Positions 18,915-27,005 of a stretch of DNA of 64,000 nucleotides are shown piece after piece. The notes under the pieces were generated by a model. It saw nothing but the letters and a program-made list of their open reading frames with translations, was not told the origin of the DNA and did not search any database. A program made the translations under genes and the position numbers. This DNA comes from Pseudonocardia terrae (lineage in GTDB: Bacteria > Actinomycetota > Actinomycetes > Mycobacteriales > Pseudonocardiaceae): assembly GCF_021343995.1 (NCBI RefSeq), contig NZ_JAJTTE010000005.1:124001-188000 (forward strand), written 5' to 3'. The number at the start of each line of letters is the position of its first letter. The first letter of the stretch is position 1.

Positions 18915-20105
18915 ATGGTGTACACCGACCTGCCCTACGACGCGGAGACGAAGGCCGGGTTCGCCCGCGCCCTCTTCGACCACCTCGACCACGGCACGAC
19001 CGACCTCGCGCCCGAGGTCCTCGAGATCGACGCGCGGGTCTACTCGGACCCGGCGCTCGCCGCACGCGAGCGCGCCGACCTGTTCGGCCACGTGCCGATC
19101 ATCGCCGCACACGGCAGCGAGCTGCCGAACCGCAACGACTTCCTCGTGGCCCAGCTGCCGAACAACGAGGTGGTGCTGGTCCGCCAGGCCGACGGCCAGG
19201 TGCGCGGCTTCGTCAACACCTGCCGGCACCGCGGGGCTCGGCTGGTGAACGAGGACTCCGGGTCGCGGCGGTTCTTCTCCTGCCGCTACCACGGCTGGTC
19301 CTACGCCGGGGACGGCTCGCTGCGGGCGATCGCCGACGAGCCGACGTTCGGGACGGTCGACAAGTCCTGCCTGGGGCTCAAGGAGGTCCCGGTCGAGGAG
19401 CGACACGGCTTCGTCTGGGTCGTGGACTCCGCCGCGGACGACCGGAAGATCGACGTCGGCGAGTGGCTGGGCCCGGAGTTCGAGGCGTCGCTGTCCGCGC
19501 TGGAGATGGACCGCTACACCTGCTACGTGGCGGGCAACTTCGACGTGGACATCAACTGGAAGGTGCTGATGGACGCCTTCCTCGACGGCTACCACATCGC
19601 CTACGCCCACACCGGCACCGTCGCACCGTACTTCTACAACAACCTGCAGACCTGGCAGCCGATGGGCCGCCACGGCCGCATGGTCTCCGCGCGCAAGAGC
19701 ATCGACAAGGTCCGTGGCCAGGACCCGGAGACCGCCGAGATCGACCGGCACATCACCGTCGCGCACTTCCTCATGCCGAACATGAGCGTGCTCCGCCAGC
19801 CGGACCACCTCGAGGTGCTGAACTTCGTGCCGGCGCCCGGCACCGCCGTCGGCACCCGGATGCAGATGCGGATCCTCACCCGCGAGCCCGCCGTGACCGA
19901 CGAGCAGAAGGCCCGCTGGGACAAGAACTGGAACATCCTGATGGCGGTGCTGCGGGACGAGGACCTCGTGGTCAACGAGGGGCTGCAGAAGTCCGTGTCC
20001 AACCAGGACATCGGGCCGCTGTACTTCGGCCGCAACGAGATCGCCAACCAGCACTTCCATCGCTGGATGGCAGCTGCGCTCGACGACCCCCGGCACTGGG
20101 GCTGA
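18915..20105 (+). CDS. Rieske aromatic ring-hydroxylating oxygenase, alpha subunit
   Basis: A 396-residue Rieske oxygenase with C103-x-H105-x17-C123-x2-H126 (CRHRGAR ... CRYHGWSY) and the catalytic stretch INWKVLMDAFLDGYHIAYAH. The ATG at 18915 follows GGAGGAGGG; longer upstream frames are leader sequence. It is closest to the 1961 paralogue: both end with GRNE(I/V)(A/V)NQ(H/I)FHR. First gene of an operon controlled by operator D. No electron-transfer partner genes are nearby. Role: oxygenation of the pathway substrate or an intermediate. Confidence 0.92.
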   Translation: MVYTDLPYDAETKAGFARALFDHLDHGTTDLAPEVLEIDARVYSDPALAARERADLFGHVPIIAAHGSELPNRNDFLVAQLPNNEVVLVRQADGQVRGFVNTCRHRGARLVNEDSGSRRFFSCRYHGWSYAGDGSLRAIADEPTFGTVDKSCLGLKEVPVEERHGFVWVVDSAADDRKIDVGEWLGPEFEASLSALEMDRYTCYVAGNFDVDINWKVLMDAFLDGYHIAYAHTGTVAPYFYNNLQTWQPMGRHGRMVSARKSIDKVRGQDPETAEIDRHITVAHFLMPNMSVLRQPDHLEVLNFVPAPGTAVGTRMQMRILTREPAVTDEQKARWDKNWNILMAVLRDEDLVVNEGLQKSVSNQDIGPLYFGRNEIANQHFHRWMAAALDDPRHWG

Positions 20106-20115
20106 GGAGGGATCC

Positions 20116-20550
20116 GTGGAGTACGAGTTCCACGCCCACCGGATCACCGGGGGTATCGGGGCGGACGACCGCTTCTGGGAGTCCCTGGAGGAGGGCGAGT
20201 TCCGGCTGCCCCGCTGCGCGGACTGCAAGCGGTGGATGTGGCCCGCCCACTTCCGCTGCGGACAGTGCGGCTCGTGGGAGCAGCTCTGGGAGCCCGTGGA
20301 GATGAGCGGGCGGATCTACTCCTGGACGCGCGCGCACTACGCCTTCGACCGTACGAAGGAGCGCGCCGAGGACGTGCCCTACGTCGTGGTCGTCGCGGAG
20401 TTGCCGGGCGCCGACGGGGCGCGGGTGGTCGGCGCGCTCGCGGGGCCGGACTCCGGGGTCCGCTGCGGCGTCGAGGTACGCGGACACATCGACCCTCCCT
20501 CGACGAAGAGCAAGGGATATCCGGCCGTGCGATGGAGCGTGGTGGACTGA
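20116..20550 (+). CDS. DUF35 Zn-ribbon/OB-fold protein
   Basis: A 144-residue protein with a rubredoxin-like zinc ribbon, C34-x2-C37-x10-C48-x2-C51, followed by an OB-fold (GRIYSWTRAHYAF). Such proteins pair with thiolase-like partners; in steroid side-chain degradation a DUF35 domain activates the aldolase Ltp2. Here the thiolase-like gene starts at its stop codon, so the two very likely form a complex. GTG start after GGAGGG, 10 bases downstream of the Rieske stop. Confidence 0.88.
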   Translation: MEYEFHAHRITGGIGADDRFWESLEEGEFRLPRCADCKRWMWPAHFRCGQCGSWEQLWEPVEMSGRIYSWTRAHYAFDRTKERAEDVPYVVVVAELPGADGARVVGALAGPDSGVRCGVEVRGHIDPPSTKSKGYPAVRWSVVD

Positions 20551-21719
20551 TGGTGAACACGATGCTGCGCGGCACCACCGCCGTCGTCGGCGTGAGCGAC
20601 ACGCCCTGGTACAAGCGCGGCACGTCCGGCGAGCCCGCGCTCAAGCTGGCGTTGCGGGCCATCGTGTCCGCCGCCGAGGATGCCGGGATCGACCCGTCGG
20701 AGATCGACGGGTTCGTCTCCTACGGCTCCGAGCGCAACGATGGCCAGCGGATGATGCCGGCGCTCGGCACGAAGGAGCTGCGCTTCGGCGCCCTGGTCTG
20801 GACCCACGGCGGCGGGATCCCGGGCGCGCTCGGGCTCGCCGCGTTGGCCATCGTCACCGGCCAGGCGGACGTCGTCGCCGTCTACCGCGCCATGTCGGAG
20901 TACCGCGGCCGCCGGCTGCGAGTGGACGTCGCGCAGGACGACACGTCACCCCAGCACCTGGTCAACGGCCTGGACTCGCCCGCCCAGCTGTGCGCGTTGC
21001 GGTCGATGCGGCTGATCGAGGCGGAGGGCGTGCCCGCGCGGACGTTGCGGGACATGGCGCTGGCCTCGTACCACCACGCGAAGCGCAACCCGCGGGCCAT
21101 CGGCCGCGACACCGAGTTGGACGCGGAGACCTACGAGGAGTCGCGCTGGGTCTCCGAGCCCTACCACCTCTTCGACTGCTCCCGGGAGAACGACGCCGGG
21201 TCCGCGGTCATCCTCGTGTCCGCGGACCGGGCGAAGGACCTGCGGCAGAAGCCCGCCTACCTGCTCGGCGCGCCCATGGGCGCGGCCGCGGGTTGGGGGC
21301 TGCGCGAGGAGAGCGGGAACCCCTACTGGTCGGCCGGCTTCCAGGGCGTGGCGGACCGGCTGTGGGCGGACACCGGTTACGGCCCGGGCGACGTGGACGT
21401 CGCGCAGATCTACGAGAACATGACCGGGATGGGTGTGTCCGCCCTGATCGAGCACGGCTTCTGCACGCCGGCGAGTGCGGGGGAGTTCGTCACCTTCGAC
21501 AATCTCATCGCGCCGAACGGCGGCCTGCCGATCAACACCTCGGGCGGCAACCTCGCCGAGGGCTTCATCCACGGCATGAGCCTGGTCGGCGAGGCCGTGC
21601 GGCAGATCCGCGGCACCTCCACCAACCAGGTGCCCGGCGCGACCCTCTCGCTCATGACCGGCGGCCCCGGCGACCCGGTGGTCTCCACGGCGCTGCTCGC
21701 CGACGCGGCAGCCCTCTGA
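20550..21719 (+). CDS. thiolase-superfamily protein, lipid-transfer / Ltp2-like
   Basis: A 389-residue thiolase-fold protein (SCP-x / lipid-transfer group). It has the C-terminal NTSGGNLAEGFIHGMSLVGE block and a FDCSREND stretch typical of the group. The acylated cysteine of true thiolases is not seen: the corresponding N-terminal region reads WTHGGGIPGALGL. With the DUF35 partner directly upstream, a retro-aldolase or CoA-thioester lyase is more likely than a beta-ketothiolase. This is inference from the Ltp2/DUF35 precedent. The start codon ATG overlaps the DUF35 stop by one base. Confidence 0.88.
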   Translation: MVNTMLRGTTAVVGVSDTPWYKRGTSGEPALKLALRAIVSAAEDAGIDPSEIDGFVSYGSERNDGQRMMPALGTKELRFGALVWTHGGGIPGALGLAALAIVTGQADVVAVYRAMSEYRGRRLRVDVAQDDTSPQHLVNGLDSPAQLCALRSMRLIEAEGVPARTLRDMALASYHHAKRNPRAIGRDTELDAETYEESRWVSEPYHLFDCSRENDAGSAVILVSADRAKDLRQKPAYLLGAPMGAAAGWGLREESGNPYWSAGFQGVADRLWADTGYGPGDVDVAQIYENMTGMGVSALIEHGFCTPASAGEFVTFDNLIAPNGGLPINTSGGNLAEGFIHGMSLVGEAVRQIRGTSTNQVPGATLSLMTGGPGDPVVSTALLADAAAL

Positions 21720-22183
21720 TGCGCCGCGTCGTCACCGGCGAGACGTCGGACGGGAAGTCCTACGTGGTGTCCGACGGCGAGGCGGCCACCGCCGACGTCG
21801 GGACGATGGACCTGGACCTGCTGTGGCGCAACGACACCGCGCCGCCGCTGCCGGCGCTGACCACCGTCTCGACCGAGGTGTCCTTCCCGCCGCCGGGCGG
21901 GGTCTGGGTGATCACCTGGACGATTCCGGCCGGGACGACCGGGGAGGACCCGGCGGACATCGTGCAGAGCACCGGGGAGCGGCCGGGCTTCCACTCGACC
22001 GACTCGGTCGACGTCAACGTCGTGCTGTCCGGCGAGGTCGTCCTCGAGCTCGACGACGGGGAGGTCGGCTTGCGTGCCGGTGACCTCGTCGTGGTCAACG
22101 GCAGCAGGCACGCATGGCAGAACAGGTCGTCGGAGCCGGTGCGGGTGCTCTCGACGATCGTCGGGGGCACCCGCACGCCCTGA
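21719..22183 (+). CDS. cupin-domain protein
   Basis: A 154-residue single-cupin protein. Conserved blocks HSTDSVDVNVVLSGEVVLEL and LRAGDLVVVNGSRHAWQN resemble cupin motifs 1 and 2; the second retains a histidine. The start overlaps the thiolase-like stop by one base. Cupins in such clusters act as small isomerases, dioxygenases or sensors; nothing here decides which. Confidence 0.82.
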   Translation: MRRVVTGETSDGKSYVVSDGEAATADVGTMDLDLLWRNDTAPPLPALTTVSTEVSFPPPGGVWVITWTIPAGTTGEDPADIVQSTGERPGFHSTDSVDVNVVLSGEVVLELDDGEVGLRAGDLVVVNGSRHAWQNRSSEPVRVLSTIVGGTRTP

Positions 22184-22221
22184 AATTCCGAGCAGTCACC
22201 GTCGACTACAGGAGCCACCAC

Positions 22222-23574
22222 ATGTCCCGACCCGACGCACGATCCGCGGGAGCCCGCGCGGTCGTCCTGACCTGCCTCGCGGTCACCGTGCTCGACGGCA
22301 TCGACCTGCTGATGTTCGGCGCGGTCATGCCGGTCCTGATCCAGAACAAGGAATGGGGCATCACCGCCGTCGAGGCCGGGTTCATCGGCAGCCTCTCGCT
22401 GTTCGGGATGATGCTCGGCGCGATGTTCGCCGGGTACCTCACCGACATCGTCGGCCGCCGGCCCATCGTGCTCGCCTGCGTCGCGAGCTTCAGCGTCTTC
22501 ACCGGCCTGTGTGCCGTGGCGACCAACCTGCAGATGTTCGGCGCGTTCCGGCTGCTGGCCGGTCTCGGCTTCGGCGGGGCCCTGCCCACGGTCATCGCGC
22601 TGACGATGGAGTACGTCCGGATCGAACGCCGTCAGTACTACAACGGCGTGATCCAGACCGGGTTCCCGATCGGTGGCGCCCTCATCTCCGTGATCGCCAT
22701 CTTCGTGATCCCAGCGTTCGGCTGGCACTCGCTCTTCGCCGCCGCCGGGGTCATCGGGGTCGTGCTCTTCGTGGTGGCCTACCGGAACCTGCCGGAGTCG
22801 CTGGCCTTCCTCGTGGCCCGCGGCCGGCACGAGGAGGCGCAGGCGCTGGCCGAGCGGTACGACCTGGGTCGCAGCGCCGAGTCGGCCGTCGCCCTGCAGG
22901 CCGCTCCGCCCGCGGTGCAGGACCGCCGGTCCGCGCTGCGGAGCCTGTTCGTGCCCGGCTTCCGCCTCGCCACCGTGCTCTTTCCTCTGATCAGCTTCTT
23001 CGGGCTGCTCGTGTCCTACGGGATGAACACCTGGATCCCGCAGATCCTCCGGTCCACCGGCTACGACCTCGGCTCCGCGCTCACCTTCCTCCTGGCGTTC
23101 AACATCGGCAGCGCGATCGGCATGGTCGTCCTCACCGGACTGGCGGACCGCTTCGGCTCCCGCAAGGTGATCTCCACGGGCTTCGTCCTGGGCGCGCTGG
23201 CCGTCGCCACGCTGACGATGGGCCCGGCGCAGGGCGTGGTCTTCGCGCTGGTGCTCCTGATCGGGTTCTGTGCGTCGTCGCAGACGGCGGTCTACGGGTT
23301 CGCGGGGATCTACTACCCGGCCGCCTCCCGCGGCACCGTCCTCGGCCTCTGCACCGGCCTCGGCCGGCTGGGCGGCGTGGTCGGACCGATCATGGTCGGT
23401 CTCGTCATGGCCACCGCCGCCGGTGCGACCGGTGCCTTCTGGGCCTTCGCGGCCGTGGGCCTGGCCGCTGCCGTCCTCGTGGCGGCCCTGCCACGGACGG
23501 GCCTCGCGGATCGGCGGCCGAAGCCGCGGCCCGTCGCCGAGCCGGGTGCCTCCGAGACCCCGGCCACCGCATGA
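22222..23574 (+). CDS. MFS transporter, aromatic-acid:H+ symporter (AAHS) type
   Basis: A 450-residue 12-helix permease. The motif GYLTDIVGRRPIVL lies between helices 2 and 3, and VLDGIDLLMFGAVMPVLI in helix 1 is typical of the AAHS group. ATG follows AGGAG. It probably imports the acid that the cluster degrades, driven by protons. It is placed between the cupin and lipocalin-like genes; its stop overlaps the next start. Confidence 0.9.
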   Translation: MSRPDARSAGARAVVLTCLAVTVLDGIDLLMFGAVMPVLIQNKEWGITAVEAGFIGSLSLFGMMLGAMFAGYLTDIVGRRPIVLACVASFSVFTGLCAVATNLQMFGAFRLLAGLGFGGALPTVIALTMEYVRIERRQYYNGVIQTGFPIGGALISVIAIFVIPAFGWHSLFAAAGVIGVVLFVVAYRNLPESLAFLVARGRHEEAQALAERYDLGRSAESAVALQAAPPAVQDRRSALRSLFVPGFRLATVLFPLISFFGLLVSYGMNTWIPQILRSTGYDLGSALTFLLAFNIGSAIGMVVLTGLADRFGSRKVISTGFVLGALAVATLTMGPAQGVVFALVLLIGFCASSQTAVYGFAGIYYPAASRGTVLGLCTGLGRLGGVVGPIMVGLVMATAAGATGAFWAFAAVGLAAAVLVAALPRTGLADRRPKPRPVAEPGASETPATA

Positions 23575-24029
23575 GCACGAGCGAACGGGTGGAGCTCTCC
23601 GCCGAGCAGCTGTGCGGCACCTGGGACCTGGTCCGCTTCGTCCGGCTCGTCGATGGCGAGATCATCGGCGACGTCCTCGGACCCGATCCCGTGGGCCGTA
23701 TCAGCTACCAGCGCGACGGACGGGTGACGGCACTGCTCATGCAGCGCGAGCGCGCCTGGCCCGCCGACGGCGACTTCCTGCAGGTCGACGACGCCACCCG
23801 CGGTGCCGCCGCCCTCGGGTTCGTCGGCTACGGCGGCTGGTTCGAGCTGGCGGGGGACACCGTGACCCACCACCTCGACATCTCCCTCTACCCGGAGCAC
23901 CCCGGAACGGACCTGGTGCGGGTCGCGCGCCGGGAGGACGGCCTGCTGGTGCTGCGGACCGAGGAACGCCGCACCCGGTCGGGCCGCCCGCTGTACGACG
24001 AGCTCAGCTGGCGCCCGCTCACCCGCTGA
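23571..24029 (+). CDS. lipocalin-like domain protein
   Basis: A 152-residue protein resembling the lipocalin-like family seen in secondary-metabolite and catabolic clusters (LCGTWDLVRF, DPVGRISYQRDGRVTALL, DELSWRPL). It has no signal peptide. The family has a small beta-barrel that could hold a hydrophobic ligand. It is translationally coupled to the MFS gene (ATGA overlap) and lies 35 bases before the P450. Function unknown. Confidence 0.8.
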   Translation: MSTSERVELSAEQLCGTWDLVRFVRLVDGEIIGDVLGPDPVGRISYQRDGRVTALLMQRERAWPADGDFLQVDDATRGAAALGFVGYGGWFELAGDTVTHHLDISLYPEHPGTDLVRVARREDGLLVLRTEERRTRSGRPLYDELSWRPLTR

Positions 24030-24064
24030 CCGCACTCCGTCCCGACGACGATCGGAGTACCGCC

Positions 24065-25267
24065 ATGCCCACCCGCACCGAGGACGTCCCCGCCGAACTG
24101 GTGGTGGACTTCGACATCGCCGATCCCGCTCTCGCCGTGCCGCACGAGACGCTGGCCGCGTACCAGGAGAAGACGCCGGTCGCCTGGTCGCCGCGGCACG
24201 GCGGCCACTGGATCCTCACCTGCTACGACGACTGCTACGAGGCCTGCCGGGACTGGGAGGTCTTCTCCGTCGAGAACGCGCAGGTCCCGCGCATCACCAC
24301 CGAGCCCTCGATCCCGAACGAGATCGACCCGCCCGCGCACAAGCACTACCGGGACGTGCTCAACCCGCTGTTCAGCCCGCGCCGGATGAAGGCCCTCGTG
24401 GACCGGATCCGCGCGGTGGCCGTCGAGCTGATCGACGCCTTCGCCGCGCGGGGGACCTGCGAGTTCGTGACCGAGTTCGCGCAGCCGATCACGGCGGGCA
24501 CCTTCGTCGCGCTGATGGGCTGGCCCGCCGAGCACGCCCCGCAGTTCGACCGCTGGACCACCGACATGCTCGTCGGGAAGCCGGGGGCGTCCCCGGAGGA
24601 GGACGCCCGGGTCCGCTCCGAGGCCAACGACGCGGTGTTCGCCTACTTCGGCGACATGATCGCCCGGCGGAACGACCCGCGTCCGGACGACGTCATGTCC
24701 GTGCTGTTCACCGCTCGGTACGACGACGAGCGCCCGCTCACCGACACCGAGCTCCAGAAGATGTTGTGGCTGCTGATGGTCGGCGGCCTGCACACCGTCC
24801 GCGGGGTGCTGTCTTTCGGGATGTTGCACTTCCTGCGCGACCGCGCCCAGCGGGACGCCCTGATCGCCGATCCCGGCCTCGCCGGTGCCGCGGCGGAGGA
24901 GCTGCTGCGCATCGACTCGCCGGTCGCGCTCGGCAGGCTCGTGAAGAAGCGGACGGTCGTGCGCGGGGTGACCCTCGAGCCCGGCGACCGGGTGCTGCTG
25001 ATGTCGTCGGCCGCGGGCCGGGACCCTGCCGAGTTCGAGGACCCGGACACCCTCCGGCTCGACCGCCCGACCAACCGCCACCTGGCGTTCGGGGCCGGGA
25101 TCCACCGCTGCGTCGGCTCCCACCTGGCCCGCATCGAGATCCGCACGGCGCTGGAGGAGATCCACCGCAGGATGCCCGACTACGAGCTGGACGGGGATCC
25201 GGTGTTCCACCACAGCCAGGTGCGAGGACTCGAGGCGCTGCCCCTGCGCTTCACCCCGACCGCATGA
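24065..25267 (+). CDS. cytochrome P450 monooxygenase
   Basis: A 400-residue class I P450, paralogue of the enzyme at 9322. The heme loop FGAGIHRCVGSHLAR contains Cys349; EELLRID carries ExxR. The N-termini match closely (PTR-EDVP-EL, QEKTPVAWSP-HGGHW). The I helix reads VGGLHTVRG, again with His in place of the acidic residue. ATG at 24065; its stop overlaps the SDR start. Two related P450s in two operons of one probable regulon suggest duplication with divided substrate range. Confidence 0.93.
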   Translation: MPTRTEDVPAELVVDFDIADPALAVPHETLAAYQEKTPVAWSPRHGGHWILTCYDDCYEACRDWEVFSVENAQVPRITTEPSIPNEIDPPAHKHYRDVLNPLFSPRRMKALVDRIRAVAVELIDAFAARGTCEFVTEFAQPITAGTFVALMGWPAEHAPQFDRWTTDMLVGKPGASPEEDARVRSEANDAVFAYFGDMIARRNDPRPDDVMSVLFTARYDDERPLTDTELQKMLWLLMVGGLHTVRGVLSFGMLHFLRDRAQRDALIADPGLAGAAAEELLRIDSPVALGRLVKKRTVVRGVTLEPGDRVLLMSSAAGRDPAEFEDPDTLRLDRPTNRHLAFGAGIHRCVGSHLARIEIRTALEEIHRRMPDYELDGDPVFHHSQVRGLEALPLRFTPTA

Positions 25268-26067
25268 AGGGCCTCGACTTCAGCGGCCGGTACGCCCTGG
25301 TCACGGGCGCGGCGTCCGGCATCGGCCGGGCGACGGCGCGGTGGCTCGACGAGGCCGGCGCCGCCGGGCTGATCCTCGTCGACGTCGACGCCGCGGGACT
25401 GGCGGACGTCGATCTCTCGTGTGAGATCCGGCGGGTGGTCGGGGACGTCGGGGACGCGGCGCTCTGGGAGCGGATCGAGGCCGAGACGCCGCGTCTGGAC
25501 CACGCCGTGCTGAACGCCGCCGTGAACGCGACCGGGCTCCCGGTGGCGGAGACGTCGGTGGACCAGTGGCGTCGGGTCATGGGCGTCAACCTGGACGGGG
25601 TGTTCTACGGCCTGCGGTGCGCGCTGCGGCTGCTGCGCCGCGGGGACGGCGGCAGCATCGTGCTGACCTCGTCGGTCGCCGGGATCCGGCCGATGGAGAA
25701 CACCGCGGACTACGGCGTGGCGAAAGCGGCGCTCATCCACCTCGCCGAGGTCGCGGCGTTGGAGAACGCCGGGTGCGGGATCCGGGTCAACGTCGTCGTC
25801 CCGGGCAGCGTGGACAGCGGAATCTGGGATGCCCAGGAGTCCTTCCGCCAGGCGGTCGCCGACCGCGGCGGCGACCGGGCCGACCTCGTCGCGGAGCTGG
25901 GCGCGCTGAACACCCCGCGCGGCCGGTGGGCGCGGCCGGAGGAGATGGCGGACTCCATCGGCTTCCTGCTGTCCGACCTCGCCGCGAACGTGACCGGCGC
26001 CCATCTCGTCAGCGATGGTGGGATCTCGCTGGTCAGCGCCCGCAGCCGGATGCCGGAGCCCCGATGA
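25264..26067 (+). CDS. short-chain dehydrogenase/reductase
   Basis: A 267-residue classical SDR: TGAASGIG cofactor motif near residue 15, catalytic TSSVAG and Y-x3-K (YGVAKAA), and GGISLVSA towards the C-terminus. Starts in the ATGA overlap with the P450 and ends overlapping the esterase. Probably oxidises the alcohol made by the adjacent P450 to a ketone for the Baeyer-Villiger enzyme two genes downstream. Confidence 0.9.
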   Translation: MKGLDFSGRYALVTGAASGIGRATARWLDEAGAAGLILVDVDAAGLADVDLSCEIRRVVGDVGDAALWERIEAETPRLDHAVLNAAVNATGLPVAETSVDQWRRVMGVNLDGVFYGLRCALRLLRRGDGGSIVLTSSVAGIRPMENTADYGVAKAALIHLAEVAALENAGCGIRVNVVVPGSVDSGIWDAQESFRQAVADRGGDRADLVAELGALNTPRGRWARPEEMADSIGFLLSDLAANVTGAHLVSDGGISLVSARSRMPEPR

Positions 26068-27005
26068 CCGCGATCGACCCGGAGCTCGAACCCCTGCTGG
26101 AGCGGATGCCGACGCGGCCGTTCGGCGCGGATACCCTCGAGGCCGACCGGGCGGGAATGCGCGCCGTCTGGTCCGCCGCGGCCCCGCCGCCCGAGGACGG
26201 GGTCACACGGTCCGAGCGACCGGTGCCCGGCACGGACGGCGGGGTCGTCATCTTCGAGCCTGCCGTGCGGACGGGCGTGGTGCCCGCGCTCCTCTTCATC
26301 CACGGCGGCGGCTTCGTGGGGGGCACGGCCGACAACGGGGCACCGTTCAACCGGCGGATCGTGGCGGAGCTGGGGATCGTGGTCGTCTCCGTCGGCTACC
26401 GGCTCGCACCCGAGACGCGCTACCCCGGCCAGATCGAGGACTGCTATGCGGCCCTGCGCTGGCTGCACGCCGAGGCGACGGCGCTCGGCGTCGATCCCAC
26501 GCGGATCGCGGTCGAGGGCGTGAGCGCGGGCGGAGCACTCGCGGCGGCACTCGCGTTGCTGGCCCGCGACAAGGCGGAGTTCCCGCCGCTCGTCCTGCAG
26601 TCGTTGATCTACCCGATGCTCGACGACCGCACGGTCGAGCCCGACGGCGTCACCGGCGAGATCGCCTGGTTCCGGGAGAGCAACGACTTCGGCTGGTCCT
26701 GCCTGCTCGGCGACGCGGCGGGCGGCCCGGAGGTGTCGCCCTACGCCGCCCCGGCCCGCGCGACGGACCTGTCCGGGCTGCCGGCCACCTACATTGGTGC
26801 CGCCGGACTGGACCTGCTCGTCTACCAGGATCTCGACTACGCCACGCGCCTGATCGCGGCGGGCGTCCCGACCCAGGTCGAGGTCTACCCGCGGACCTTC
26901 CACGGCTTCGACGTGGGAACGGCGCGGGTGAGCGAGGGCTTCAAGCGCAGCCGCCTCGCCGTGCTGCGGCGCGCTCTCGGCCTCGACGGAGAGGACACCC
27001 CATGA
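26064..27005 (+). CDS. alpha/beta hydrolase, hormone-sensitive-lipase (HGGG) type
   Basis: A 313-residue esterase. Oxyanion motif H80-G-G-G (FIHGGGFVGG), nucleophile S154 in GVSAGG, and a late catalytic histidine in TFHGFD are present, with a conserved aspartate about 30 residues before it. There is no signal peptide, so it acts in the cytoplasm. Directly upstream of a Baeyer-Villiger monooxygenase (ATGA overlap), it is well placed to hydrolyse the ester or lactone that enzyme makes. Confidence 0.92.
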   Translation: MTAIDPELEPLLERMPTRPFGADTLEADRAGMRAVWSAAAPPPEDGVTRSERPVPGTDGGVVIFEPAVRTGVVPALLFIHGGGFVGGTADNGAPFNRRIVAELGIVVVSVGYRLAPETRYPGQIEDCYAALRWLHAEATALGVDPTRIAVEGVSAGGALAAALALLARDKAEFPPLVLQSLIYPMLDDRTVEPDGVTGEIAWFRESNDFGWSCLLGDAAGGPEVSPYAAPARATDLSGLPATYIGAAGLDLLVYQDLDYATRLIAAGVPTQVEVYPRTFHGFDVGTARVSEGFKRSRLAVLRRALGLDGEDTP

